Shown: positions 7,453-16,015 of the stretch, in pieces
Numbering within the stretch: the first letter of the stretch is position 1
Layout: each line of letters opens with the position of its first letter
Assembly: GCA_018242255.1 (NCBI GenBank)
Contig: JAFECH010000345.1
Location: 1 to 45,798 of the forward strand
Direction of reading: 5' to 3'
DNA: 45,798 nucleotides
Origin: Pseudomonadota bacterium
Lineage (GTDB): Bacteria; Pseudomonadota; Alphaproteobacteria; Rhizobiales; Hyphomicrobiaceae
The notes under the pieces: generated by a model
Seen by the model: only the letters and a program-made list of their open reading frames with translations
The model's database searches: none
Told to the model about the DNA's origin: nothing
Program-made: the position numbers and the translations under genes

Positions 7453-10188
7453 ATGACTGTTCGCAATTTGAACTACCTGTTTGCGCCGCGATCGGTTGCG
7501 TTGATCGGAGCCAGCAAGCGTCCGGGATCGGTCGGTGAGACCGTTTTGAAGAACCTGCTTGAGGGTGGTTTCAAGGGCCCCATCGACCTCGTGAACCCCA
7601 AATACCGGGATATCGATGGTCGCCGGTGTTATGCGACGGTTGCAGAGTTGCCGGTGGCGCCGGATCTCGCAGTTTTGGCGACGCCTCCGGCTACGATCAC
7701 CAGCCTGATTGAGGATCTGAGCGCCAAGGGTACCCGGGCGGCAATCGTGCTTGCAGCCGGTTTAGGCGAACAAAAAAAGACGATGATTGCAGCTGCGCAG
7801 CCCGACTGTTTGCGCATCCTGGGACCCAACTGCATAGGATTGATGGTCCCGAATATCGGCTTAAACGCCAGCTTCGCGCATCGTTCGGCACTCGCAGGCG
7901 ACTTGGCGTTCATTTCGCAATCGGGTGCGTTGGTGACGGCCGTTATCGACTGGGCCGCCGGTCGCGGAATCGGTTTTTCACATGTCGTTTCGCTCGGAGA
8001 AATGGCCGATGTCGACCTCGGCGATATGCTGGATTATCTCGCGACCGACGCCCATACCCGCGCGATCCTGCTTTACGTTGAAGCTGTCACTCACGCGCCG
8101 AAGTTCATTTCGGCTGCGCGCCGGGCCGCGCGCATGAAGCCCGTCGTCGTCGTCAAGACCGGTCGTCACGCTGCCGGCGCCCACGCTGCGCTCTCTCACA
8201 CCGGCGCCCTGGCGGGCTCCGATGCCGCCTACAATGCCGCCTTTCGGCGTTGCGGGCTCCTGCGAGTCCAGACACTCGACGATTTGTTCGCAGCTGCCGA
8301 GACACTGTCGCGCGTGCCGCGGCTTGGCGGCGAGCGACTGGCCATTCTGACGAACGGCGGCGGTGCAGGCGTCTTGGCCGCCGACGAACTGCAGGACTGG
8401 AAGGGAACGCTGGCGGCGCTCGGACCCGCGACTATCGAAGCGCTCAACCGTGTACTCCCTCCGACCTGGTCGCACGGAAATCCCGTCGATATCATCGGCG
8501 ACGCCGGAACGAAGCGCTACGCGGACGCGCTCGAGGCACTCGTGCACGACCGCGATTCCGATGCAATTCTGGTACTGCATTGCCCAACGGCGACAGTGTC
8601 GGCGACCGCAGCCGCCCAAGCCGTCGTCGATACCGTCGCCGCGAATTCTGAGCTGGTCGCCGACAAGCCGGTCATGACGTGCTGGCTTGGGGACGGCGCC
8701 GTCCGCGAAGGCCGCGCGCTCTTCAAAGCAAACAAAATACCGACATTCGATTCGACATCCGCTGCTATCACCGGGTTTATGCAACTTGTAGATCATGCAC
8801 GCTCGCAGACAGAACTGATGCGGACGCCGCAAGTTGCGGAAGGCGAACATAACTACGATTCAGGAGCCGTAAGGCAGGAAATCAAGAAAATCCTGGACAG
8901 TGGCAGAGGCGTAGCGTCGGCTTTGGAAACGAAGACCATTCTTGCCGCTTACGGCATTCCGACCGACAAGGCGATATTGGCGCGCGACCCATCGGAAGTG
9001 CGCTCCATCGCTGCGGCAATTCTGAAACGCAACGACGCCTGCGTCATCAAGATCGCTTCGCCCGACATCTCGCATAAGTCTGATGTCGGCGGCGTGCACC
9101 TGAACCTCGAAAGCGAAGCGGCAGCCGAGCAAGCGGCAATCGACATGCTGGCAAATATCAAAGCCAAATTGCCGAACGCTCACATTGAGGGCTTTACGGT
9201 CGAGCCGATGGTCAAGCGGCCGGACGCGCTTGAGACGATTGTTGGCATGAGCGTCGACCAAACGTTCGGACCCATGCTGCTCTTCGGTGCCGGCGGCGTG
9301 GCCGTCGAGGTCCTGCGTGACAGCGCGCTTGCGCTGCCGCCGCTCGATACGCTTCTGGCGCGTCAGATGATCTGTGAAACCCGCATTTCGCGGCTGTTGA
9401 AGGGCTATCGCGATCACGCCCCGGCCAACATCGATGCTATTGCCGACACACTGGTGCGCATCAGCGACCTCATCATCCACCACCCTGAAATTCGTGAACT
9501 CGACATAAATCCGCTGCTCGTGGACAAAGACGGCGTGATTGCAATCGATGCGCGCATGAAACTCGCTAATGAAGAAGCGAACCCGCGCCTGCCGCTCGCG
9601 ATACGTCCTTATCCCGCTCACCTGGAGCGAGAAATTTCACTCGATCCGGTTGGCGACGTTCTCGTTCGGCCGGTCCGACCGGAAGATGAACCGGCGTTCG
9701 CCAAGTTCTTTTCGCAAATCTCTGAGGAAGACGTCCGTCTACGGTTCTTCACTGGCCGCAAGACGTTCCCGCACACATTCCTCGCTTCGCTGACGCAAAT
9801 TGATTACGCTCGCGAAATGGCGTTCGTCGCCATTAAAACCTCGACGAAGGAGCTGATCGGCGGCTCGCGCCTCGTCCTCGAACCGGATCTGACCCGTGGT
9901 GAATTCGGGATTCTGGTCCGTTCGGATCTCCATGGCCGTGGGCTCGGATGGCAGTTGATGTCGTCGCTGTTGAACTACGCTGAGCACGAGGGTGTCGAGC
10001 AGATTTACGGGCTCGTGAGCGTTGGCAACACACACATGCTCGATATGGCAACAGACCTAGGTTTCGAGACGCGTACCTATAAGGGCGATCCCTCGGTTCG
10101 TGAAGTCGTGTGGCGCCCGGCTGCATCTGTGCGCCAAGGCGCCACCGTCGCAACGGCTCAGAAAGCGCCGGCGAAGGCGTCGTCCTAG
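7453..10188 (+). CDS. ADP-forming acyl-CoA synthetase fused to GNAT acetyltransferase
   Basis: The roughly 911-residue protein has the Pat/YfiQ-like order: a CoA-binding domain (residues 10-140, 'PRSVALIGASKRPGSVG'), a succinyl-CoA-ligase-like domain with the phospho-His region 'ALSHTGALAGSD' (about residue 249), an ATP-grasp domain (about 460-690), and a C-terminal GNAT domain (about 720-890, 'LHGRGLGWQLM'). Family members either convert acyl-CoA, ADP and phosphate to acid and ATP, or use the inactive synthetase part to sense acetyl-CoA while the GNAT domain acetylates protein lysines. The conserved His argues that the ligase part could be active. The ATG at 7453 is preferred over a GTG at 7447 because GAGGA lies 9 bases upstream. 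It overlaps the convergent baeRF gene: both stop codons use the same CTAG. Confidence 0.9.
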   Translation: MTVRNLNYLFAPRSVALIGASKRPGSVGETVLKNLLEGGFKGPIDLVNPKYRDIDGRRCYATVAELPVAPDLAVLATPPATITSLIEDLSAKGTRAAIVLAAGLGEQKKTMIAAAQPDCLRILGPNCIGLMVPNIGLNASFAHRSALAGDLAFISQSGALVTAVIDWAAGRGIGFSHVVSLGEMADVDLGDMLDYLATDAHTRAILLYVEAVTHAPKFISAARRAARMKPVVVVKTGRHAAGAHAALSHTGALAGSDAAYNAAFRRCGLLRVQTLDDLFAAAETLSRVPRLGGERLAILTNGGGAGVLAADELQDWKGTLAALGPATIEALNRVLPPTWSHGNPVDIIGDAGTKRYADALEALVHDRDSDAILVLHCPTATVSATAAAQAVVDTVAANSELVADKPVMTCWLGDGAVREGRALFKANKIPTFDSTSAAITGFMQLVDHARSQTELMRTPQVAEGEHNYDSGAVRQEIKKILDSGRGVASALETKTILAAYGIPTDKAILARDPSEVRSIAAAILKRNDACVIKIASPDISHKSDVGGVHLNLESEAAAEQAAIDMLANIKAKLPNAHIEGFTVEPMVKRPDALETIVGMSVDQTFGPMLLFGAGGVAVEVLRDSALALPPLDTLLARQMICETRISRLLKGYRDHAPANIDAIADTLVRISDLIIHHPEIRELDINPLLVDKDGVIAIDARMKLANEEANPRLPLAIRPYPAHLEREISLDPVGDVLVRPVRPEDEPAFAKFFSQISEEDVRLRFFTGRKTFPHTFLASLTQIDYAREMAFVAIKTSTKELIGGSRLVLEPDLTRGEFGILVRSDLHGRGLGWQLMSSLLNYAEHEGVEQIYGLVSVGNTHMLDMATDLGFETRTYKGDPSVREVVWRPAASVRQGATVATAQKAPAKASS

Positions 10189-10586
10189 AAGAGGGCGGCG
10201 TTGCCGATATGTTGCCCGATCTCGCTGGTCGGGATGTCGGTTAAATCCTTTGCGATTTCGGTGACGACCGTGTCGCGGACTGCCGGGCTTATCATCTTGT
10301 CCAGCGTTGCAAGCATCGTCGGCGGGGCAATAAGCACGAGCCTGTCGAACGAGTGGCTTTTCAGGCGAGTTGCCAGCATGGCGCTCAGCTGGCTGGCGAA
10401 CAATCCATCCAGCGCTTTGGCCACTCGGGGCCGCTCTTCTTGGTGTGGATGCTGGGACGCAGTTCCGCCTCGGTAGGGGTAGCGGCCGCTCCCCTCAGCG
10501 TGTTCGAAAAAACCGCGACCATCTCCGCGCGCCTCGAGAATGCGTGCTCCGCTGCCGTCTGCGATCAAGAACCAAGTTCGTTTCAC
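10185..10586 (-). CDS. Host-attachment / baeRF-type protein
   Basis: The 133-residue protein, starting 'MKRTWFLIADGSGARILEARGDG' and ending 'SEIGQHIGNAALF', matches the pattern of the small proteins annotated as host attachment proteins, now grouped with bacterial archaeo-eukaryotic release factor (baeRF) domains related to eRF1/Pelota. It may act on stalled ribosomes or tRNA; the old adhesion role is doubtful, as no export signal is present. The GTG start is supported by GAGGGG eight bases upstream. A perfect FNR/FixK-like box is centred 61.5 bases before the start. The stop codon (TAG) overlaps the convergent synthetase stop in a CTAG tetranucleotide. Confidence 0.8.
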   Translation of the reverse strand: MKRTWFLIADGSGARILEARGDGRGFFEHAEGSGRYPYRGGTASQHPHQEERPRVAKALDGLFASQLSAMLATRLKSHSFDRLVLIAPPTMLATLDKMISPAVRDTVVTEIAKDLTDIPTSEIGQHIGNAALF

Positions 10587-10640
10587 GGTGTCTGCCCCTC
10601 GCCATTATCCAATAATCAGGCGTCTGGACAGAAGTCCGAA

Positions 10641-10654
10641 TTGACTTTGATCAA
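10641..10654. promoter_or_regulatory. FNR/FixK-like box before baeRF gene
   Basis: TTGACtttgATCAA is a full match to TTGAY-N4-RTCAA. The centre at 10647.5 gives a predicted class II start site near 10606 and a 20-base leader for the GTG at 10586. It overlaps the stop codon of the upstream hemerythrin-like gene. Confidence 0.78.
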
Positions 10655-11217
10655 TTGAGATCACTTATGTTCGGGACATTAAATCCCTCGTAGGGCCAGG
10701 GATTGGCCGCCGCCCATTCGGCATAAACTTGGCGCTCAGTCGGCGATAGTATTTTGGGCAGAAGTGGGCTGAGCAAGGCTTTCTCCCAATCGACATGCTC
10801 CCGCCGGCGGTCTGCTGCGTTGCGGATCAAAAAGCCGAGCATGCCGCTCTCCACCGGCTCGCCTCGGGCGATCATCTCGAAGCATTCGGTCAGTTCGTCG
10901 TTGAGACTTGAGATCTCGATGTGCTGCCGGGTCAGTGGCGTGAACAACTTTTGCACATCGGAAATGCTTTCGTGGCGTCGGGCGACGAGGGGCAGGATGA
11001 CCTCGCCCAGCAGCTTCAGATGCGCCTCCCACGTCGACTGAACCAATTTCGACAGGATGTCGATTGTTGTTGTATTGAGCGATCCAGGTAGGCTATCGGC
11101 CACGGCGAGCAGGGACGCGCAGATATCGAGCTGTAGAGCGTAATCGGCTGCGAAGCGCGCCTCAGGGTGCTCGCTGTCTGTCGTCCATGCACTGTGGGAC
11201 CGGTCGTTGGTGGCCAT
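10651..11217 (-). CDS. Hemerythrin-like (HHE) protein
   Basis: The 188-residue protein is all-helical with spaced His/Glu residues expected for a four-helix HHE di-iron domain: 'EAHLKLLGEVILP', 'RRHESISD', 'TRQHIEISSLNDELTE' and 'RREHVDWEKALLSPLLPKIL'. Such proteins bind oxygen, NO or act in iron or redox sensing. A longer frame starts at 11340, but GGGAG five bases upstream supports the ATG at 11217 (MATNDRSH). An FNR-like box is centred 58.5 bases upstream, the same geometry as the baeRF gene that follows. It lies beside the haem-PAS kinase gene, transcribed divergently, which supports a role in oxygen handling. The exact metal ligands were not aligned, so the family call is moderate. Confidence 0.7.
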   Translation of the reverse strand: MATNDRSHSAWTTDSEHPEARFAADYALQLDICASLLAVADSLPGSLNTTTIDILSKLVQSTWEAHLKLLGEVILPLVARRHESISDVQKLFTPLTRQHIEISSLNDELTECFEMIARGEPVESGMLGFLIRNAADRRREHVDWEKALLSPLLPKILSPTERQVYAEWAAANPWPYEGFNVPNISDLN

Positions 11218-11268
11218 AACATCTCCCATCGGAAGTCTCGAATTTTGTCGAGTTGTCACGAAACTGCT

Positions 11269-11282
11269 TTGACTGAGATCAG
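11269..11282. promoter_or_regulatory. FNR/FixK-like box shared by hemerythrin and FixL-like kinase genes
   Basis: TTGACtgagATCAG fits TTGAY-N4-RTCAA with one mismatch. It lies between divergent genes and has class II geometry for both: a start site near 11234 for the hemerythrin-like gene (about 17-base leader) and near 11317 for the kinase (about 36-base leader). Confidence 0.65.
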
Positions 11283-11352
11283 TTGATAGCTGCAGCGTTT
11301 GGGGACATCCGGGGATCGCGAAGTCTGGATTGCAAGGCATTGAGGCACTAGG

Positions 11353-13284
11353 GTGGATCAGGAAGAACCGGTCATATCAAAGTCTGCTATGCTAAAGGCG
11401 ATCCTTGAGTCGGCGGTCGCTGCGATTCTGGCAATCGACAGTTCCGGTCATATAAAAAGCGTCAATCCGGCTGCTGAACGGATGTTCGGCTATTCCGCCG
11501 ACGAGATGCTAAACAAGCCGATCAGTATGCTGATGCCGGAGCCGTATCAGTCCCAGCACGACAGCTATCTGAAACGCCATTTGACGACCGGTGAAAAAAA
11601 AATCATCGGCATCGGCCGCGAGGTTCAGGGCCTGCACAAGGACGGAACCGTTTTTCCGATTCATCTTTCTGTCGGCTCGTTCGAGGTCGGCGGCCAGAAG
11701 TTCTTCTCCGGCATCATCAACGATCTGAGTGCGCGTGCACAACTGCAGGCCGAGATCGACCGTCAGTCGTTGCTGTTCCAAGCGGTTTTTGATCACGTCC
11801 CGGAAGCGCTCGTCATTTCATCTCCGGACGGCGAGATTATTCTTGTCAATCCGGCGGCGACACGGATGTTCGGCTATTCGTCCGAAGACGCCATAATATC
11901 CGACCTCCCAACTTTGTTTGCCGATCCGAACGACGTGCAGAAACTTGAGGACGGTCTGGCCGACAGTACGGGCAGCCGAACCATCCTAGCGCCGCTCCGG
12001 CGGCGCGACGGGGTAACGTTTCCAGGTCAAGGTCACGTGGCCGACATCGTCGGCGCCGACGGTTCGCGCGTCGCGGTCGTGAGCCTGTTTCGCGACATGA
12101 CATCGGACATCAAGCAAAAAGAGGCAGCGCTGAAGTCGCAGCGCCTTGAAGCCATTGGACAGCTCAGCGGCGGCATCGCTCATGACTTCAACAACCTGCT
12201 GACGATCATCTCCGGCAACTTGGAACTGCTGGAAGAGGCGATCACCAATCCTCAGGATCATGAGTTGCTGACACGTGCGGCGCGGGCGGCCGACTCGGGT
12301 GCGCGATTGACCAATCGTCTCTTGACGTTTGCCCGCCGTCGTCAGCTTGCCGCCGAGGTGATCAATCTCAACGAGCAAGTGCGCGGCATGACCGAATTGC
12401 TGCGGCGAACGCTCGGCGACATGATCGAATTGCGGACGCATCTAGCGCCCGATCTTTGGCTGGCGCGCGTCGATGCAGGCGAGGTGGAGGCAGCCGTCAT
12501 CAATCTCGCGATCAACGCCCGCGATGCGATGCCTGACGGCGGCAATCTCTCGATCCGCACCGACAACGCGACTCTCGAAGAGGGTGAGATTGGCTTCGAA
12601 GGCCCGCTGACCGCCGGCGAATACGTTCGAATTTCGGTCTCCGACAACGGTACCGGCATGACGAAGGAAACTTTGCACCGCGTGTTCGAGCCCTTCTTCA
12701 CCACAAAGCCGCCTGGGCGTGGCACCGGCCTTGGTCTCAGCACCATCTATGGCTTCGTGAAGCAGTCGCAAGGCAACATCACGATCTATAGCGAGCTCGG
12801 CATGGGCACGACCGTCAATCTGTATTTGCCTCGAAGCATCGAAACGAAAAATGCCCAACAGGCAGCGCCTTCTTCGGATACGCACCGGGCGACCGGCGAG
12901 ACGGTGCTTGTCGTCGAGGACAATCGCGACGTCCGCGCGCTGACGGTGAAGCGGTTCGAGCGCCTCGGCTATCGTGTTATAGAAAGCGTCAACGGCGCCG
13001 AGGCTAAGGCGGCGTTGGAAGGCGGACTTGCGGTCGATCTGGTCTTCACCGACATCATGATGCCGGGCGGCCTGACGGGGATCGATCTCGGCAAATGGAT
13101 CGCAGCAACTCGTCCTGGCCTGCCGGTGATCCTGACGACCGGTTTTGCCGAGGAGATAGCAGGCACTGTCACATCCGGCGACGAGACATGGGCGATTTTG
13201 CGCAAGCCGTACGCTCAGAAGGATCTCGCAGACATCGTGCGTTCGGTTCTCGACAAGCGTGCATCATCAGCACCCTCGTCCTGA
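11353..13284 (+). CDS. FixL-like haem-PAS hybrid histidine kinase with receiver
   Basis: The 643-residue soluble protein has a first PAS domain (residues 13-128) strongly like the FixL haem domain: 'QHDSYLKRH' and 'KIIGIGRE' align with Bradyrhizobium FixL so that His69 equals haem ligand His200, Arg75 equals Arg206 and Arg89 equals Arg220. A second PAS (135-255) follows, then a kinase core with 'GGIAHDFNNLL' (phospho-acceptor His277), N-box Asn388, 'DNGTGM' (431) and 'GTGLGLS' (457-463), and a receiver (517-635) with Asp567. Classic FixL lacks this receiver and its own second PAS. No membrane segment is seen. It should sense oxygen in the cytosol. The GTG start has GAGG seven bases upstream. 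It shares an FNR-like box with the divergent hemerythrin gene and converges on a response-regulator gene with a 9-base gap. Confidence 0.9.
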   Translation: MDQEEPVISKSAMLKAILESAVAAILAIDSSGHIKSVNPAAERMFGYSADEMLNKPISMLMPEPYQSQHDSYLKRHLTTGEKKIIGIGREVQGLHKDGTVFPIHLSVGSFEVGGQKFFSGIINDLSARAQLQAEIDRQSLLFQAVFDHVPEALVISSPDGEIILVNPAATRMFGYSSEDAIISDLPTLFADPNDVQKLEDGLADSTGSRTILAPLRRRDGVTFPGQGHVADIVGADGSRVAVVSLFRDMTSDIKQKEAALKSQRLEAIGQLSGGIAHDFNNLLTIISGNLELLEEAITNPQDHELLTRAARAADSGARLTNRLLTFARRRQLAAEVINLNEQVRGMTELLRRTLGDMIELRTHLAPDLWLARVDAGEVEAAVINLAINARDAMPDGGNLSIRTDNATLEEGEIGFEGPLTAGEYVRISVSDNGTGMTKETLHRVFEPFFTTKPPGRGTGLGLSTIYGFVKQSQGNITIYSELGMGTTVNLYLPRSIETKNAQQAAPSSDTHRATGETVLVVEDNRDVRALTVKRFERLGYRVIESVNGAEAKAALEGGLAVDLVFTDIMMPGGLTGIDLGKWIAATRPGLPVILTTGFAEEIAGTVTSGDETWAILRKPYAQKDLADIVRSVLDKRASSAPSS

Positions 13285-13293
13285 CCGTAATCG

Positions 13294-14013
13294 TCAGGCG
13301 CGCCGGACGTCCATTGCCAGCATGTATCCGATGCCGCGCACGGATTTGATCTGCGCAGACTTTGGCCCGTCATCGTCGATCTTTTTGCGCAGGCGGCTGA
13401 CAAGCGCATCAATGGAGCGATCGAGCGGCGAATAGTCGTGGCCTTTGAGGAGGTCCATGATCTCGTCCCGCGACAAGACCCGATGCGGTCGCCGGACAAA
13501 AATTTCCAGCAGGTTGAACTCGCCCGTCGTCAGCTCGCGCACGCCGCCGGTTGCATCCTTTAATTCACGGCTGGTCATATCGAGCGTCCAGGTGCCGAAG
13601 TGATAGACTTCATGCTTTGCTTGCGGTGCCGGGGCGCCGGGAGCGCCCGCTTCGCGGCGCCTGAGAACCGCGCGTACTCTGGCCAGTACTTCGCGAAGGT
13701 TGAACGGCTTCGATATGTAATCGTCGGCTCCGAGTTCCAGCCCAACAATCCGATCGACGGCATCGCCCTTTCCAGAGACCATGACGATCGGCACGTCGCC
13801 GTTGGCGCGGATCTCGCGCGCAAGACTGAGGCCATCGTCGCGGCCGAGCGTTAGGTCGAGCGTAACGAGGCTGACGCTGCCTTTTGCCAGCGCAGCACGT
13901 GCGTCGGTGGCGCCACCCGCTTCAGAGACGAGATATCCTTCACGTTCAAAGCACGTCCGCAATAGACGCCTGATCTCCGGATCATCATCAATAACGAGAA
14001 TTTCAGTCGTCAC
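13294..14013 (-). CDS. OmpR/PhoB-type response regulator
   Basis: A 239-residue regulator with an N-terminal receiver (acidic pocket 'IDDD', phospho-acceptor Asp in 'LVTLDLTLGRDDG', 'SKPF' lysine) and a C-terminal winged-helix DNA-binding domain ('LTTGEFNLLEIFVRRPHRVLSRDEIMD...SIDALVSRLRKKI...IKSVRGIGYML'). The open frame extends to 14223, but family similarity begins at the GTG at 14013 with GGGGA upstream. It is encoded tail to tail with the FixL-like hybrid kinase and may be its partner, or that of another kinase. A linker rich in Ala, Gly and Pro (residues about 120-130) separates the domains. No FNR-like box was seen upstream. Confidence 0.9.
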   Translation of the reverse strand: MTTEILVIDDDPEIRRLLRTCFEREGYLVSEAGGATDARAALAKGSVSLVTLDLTLGRDDGLSLAREIRANGDVPIVMVSGKGDAVDRIVGLELGADDYISKPFNLREVLARVRAVLRRREAGAPGAPAPQAKHEVYHFGTWTLDMTSRELKDATGGVRELTTGEFNLLEIFVRRPHRVLSRDEIMDLLKGHDYSPLDRSIDALVSRLRKKIDDDGPKSAQIKSVRGIGYMLAMDVRRA

Positions 14014-14606
14014 GCCCGATCCCCAGATTAGTGCCGATCGTCTAAGCAGCGCCCGATCAGGGTCCAGGCGTCCCATCGTAAGAACACGACGAGGAGGCGT
14101 TGGATATAGCAAAAATCCACGGCCTAGGGAGCGTCGCTTCGCCGCTTCGAGAAGTCCCGTTGGGGCCGCACGCGTCGACATCGTTGTAAAGCTATCGGAA
14201 ATGCAGATACGGGCAAACAGCACCCGACTTTGCGCCTATTGACATCGCTCCGAAATTTTCGGGCGACCATCTGAGCGCGCTTGGTTTCAAGACGTCCGCG
14301 GCTGCTAAATGCGCAAAGTTAATGGCGGCAAGAATCTCTCTGCGAAGAGGCATGAATTTCACGCCTTGCATCGTGCCGCGTGCCCGAAGCGCCGATACAT
14401 CGAATACTCTCGATCCGATCTTATGGAATGTCGAACTCCGGTCGATAATCGTGCCACGCAGAAGCCGATTTCGATGACATTACAGGGCCTGTCAGAAGCT
14501 TTGCTCGACGTAGGTTCGCGAATCACGTTTTGTGTCGATAGGTAGGACTCAGCGTGGTGCGGGGGATATTCGCGCGCGTTTCTGCACGGGGAAGGGGCGA
14601 CGTAGC
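14014..14606. other. Intergenic region, no convincing gene
   Basis: Nearly 600 bases between the regulator gene and the porin gene. A 78-codon frame at 14309-14545 lacks a clear ribosome-binding site or recognisable features. A small perfect inverted repeat CCGAAA-T-TTTCGG lies at 14250-14262. No promoter or known RNA could be assigned. Confidence 0.5.
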
Positions 14607-15395
14607 ATGAAGATATTTCAGATAGTTATCGCGGGGATCTTCTTCCTTCTCGGGGCTTCTTCCGCCTATGCTGGCGGTGATCTGACAGACTACAGGCCCT
14701 ATACGCCGCCCCCGGCCGCAAGATCTTGCGGCGGTCCTTTCTCGGGTTTCTACGCAGGCGGCCTGATCGGCTTTGGCGGCGCGAGCACGAAGACCGACGT
14801 CGGCATCGAGCTCAAGGATAACGATAGAGGTTTCACCGGCGGTGGCGTGGCCGGTTACAACTGGCAGTGTAACGGCTGGCTGTTCGGCGCTGAAAGCGAC
14901 ATCAACTATTTTAACGCCGATATGACGACGGGGATCACGTGCCCGACCTGCGGTGGCACGATTTCGTTCGGATCAGAGATCAATTGGTACGGCACGGTGC
15001 GCGGCCGTGTCGGGCTCGTTGGGGACGAAAATTTCCTAGTGTTTGCTACGGCCGGCCTAGCTTATGGCGGGCTCGATCACTCGATCAACAGCAACAATTT
15101 TAATGGGGTGACGTTCTCCGGAACGCAAAGCGACACTGCGGTTGGCTGGACCGCGGGCGGCGGTATCGATTACCTCCTCAGCGACAACTGGGCTTTTCGC
15201 GCCGACGCGATGTACGTTGATTTCGGCTCTACCGACGAGACGTTTACGTCCACGGGTACTGGCTGCCCAGGAACCTGTACCGCTAGCGTCAGTTATGACG
15301 ACAGCTTCTGGGTTGCTCGCGTCGGCCTGACGTACCTCTTCGGTGCTACGCCGGCGGCACCTGCGCCCGACTATGACTATGCGCCGATGAAATAG
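14607..15395 (+). CDS. Outer-membrane beta-barrel protein, Omp25/Omp31-like
   Basis: The 262-residue protein starts with a signal peptide (MKIFQIVIAGIFFLLGASSAYA) followed by a beta-barrel pattern with alternating hydrophobic and Gly/aromatic strands: 'FSGFYAGGLIGFGGAS', 'TGGGVAGYNWQCNGWLFGAESDINY', 'WYGTVRGRVGLV', 'FATAGLAYGG', 'WTAGGGIDYLLSDNWAFRADAMYVDFG', 'WVARVGLTYLFG'. This is the small porin-like family of Brucella Omp25/Omp31 and rhizobial RopB, which gives structural stability to the outer membrane. Two Cys pairs (CPTCG, CPGTC) in predicted loops are unusual and could form disulfides. The frame is open from 14532, but the signal peptide and a moderate AAGGGG place the start at 14607. 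A terminator follows. Confidence 0.9.
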   Translation: MKIFQIVIAGIFFLLGASSAYAGGDLTDYRPYTPPPAARSCGGPFSGFYAGGLIGFGGASTKTDVGIELKDNDRGFTGGGVAGYNWQCNGWLFGAESDINYFNADMTTGITCPTCGGTISFGSEINWYGTVRGRVGLVGDENFLVFATAGLAYGGLDHSINSNNFNGVTFSGTQSDTAVGWTAGGGIDYLLSDNWAFRADAMYVDFGSTDETFTSTGTGCPGTCTASVSYDDSFWVARVGLTYLFGATPAAPAPDYDYAPMK

Positions 15396-15422
15396 ACCCG
15401 TTCGTGCGCTGTACGATCATCC

Positions 15423-15459
15423 GCCGGGGCTTCACACCGTGAGGCTCCGGCTTTGTTTT
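15423..15459 (+). terminator. Terminator after porin gene
   Basis: A 13-bp stem (15423-15435 with 15439-15451, two G-U wobbles) closes on a 3-base loop ACC and is followed by TTTGTTTT. Confidence 0.88.
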
Positions 15460-15582
15460 GGCGCAGCGGGAAAGTGCGCCGCTGAGGATCAACTCAGAAG
15501 CCGAGGTCCTCTGATGCAAAACGAGCGGACCGCCCGGCGGCCCGCCCATGTCTCATTTCACAGTCCTTCGAATACTGTTCGA

Positions 15583-15801
15583 TCAAGCTGCCGTGGCCGG
15601 CGCTGTTTCCTGAACATCCTCTTCGCATTTCGAAACCGCGAAGGCTGCAGCCGAAAGGCTGGCCAGATACATCGTCGACGCGTGCCCCGACTGGAACAAC
15701 GCATCGACCTTGGCGGCCTCTGCCATCATCTCGGCGATATCGTCGGCCGAGAGATCTGCATAGATCTCGGCAGGTTTGATATTCGAAAACTCTTCACTCA
15801 T
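15583..15801 (-). CDS. Small uncharacterised acidic protein
   Basis: From the ATG at 15801 the frame encodes 72 residues: an acidic helical N-terminal part ('MSEEFSNIKPAEIYADLSADDIAEMMAEAAKVDALFQ') and an Ala/Ser-rich middle ('TMYLASLSAAAFAVSKCEED'). No signal peptide or membrane segment is convincing, and I do not recognise a family. The frame continues upstream to 15891 but with Arg/Gln-rich, non-protein-like sequence, so the shorter start is preferred even though its ribosome-binding site is weak. It lies alone between the porin terminator and the NUDIX pair. Confidence 0.5.
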   Translation of the reverse strand: MSEEFSNIKPAEIYADLSADDIAEMMAEAAKVDALFQSGHASTMYLASLSAAAFAVSKCEEDVQETAPATAA

Positions 15802-16015
15802 TACGCACGCAACCCCGATTGAGAAATGTGTTCGCCGGCCCTGCGTTTTCGCTTTTTGGGCATCGGCGCGTATCCAAGGGTATGAACCCAAATCCCTAAA
15901 AATTGCGGAGTTTCAAAGTCCTGGCTGTTGTTCTGCTTAACATGCCGTTAGCGCCGCCTCGTATTGGAGCATTAACGCTGCTGCAACGCCCATTCTGCGC
16001 ATGACCTGATCGGCA

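Noticed and set aside
14250-14262. CCGAAA-T-TTTCGG palindrome
   Set aside because: Isolated, short and not near a plausible promoter; kept only as a note in the intergenic entry.
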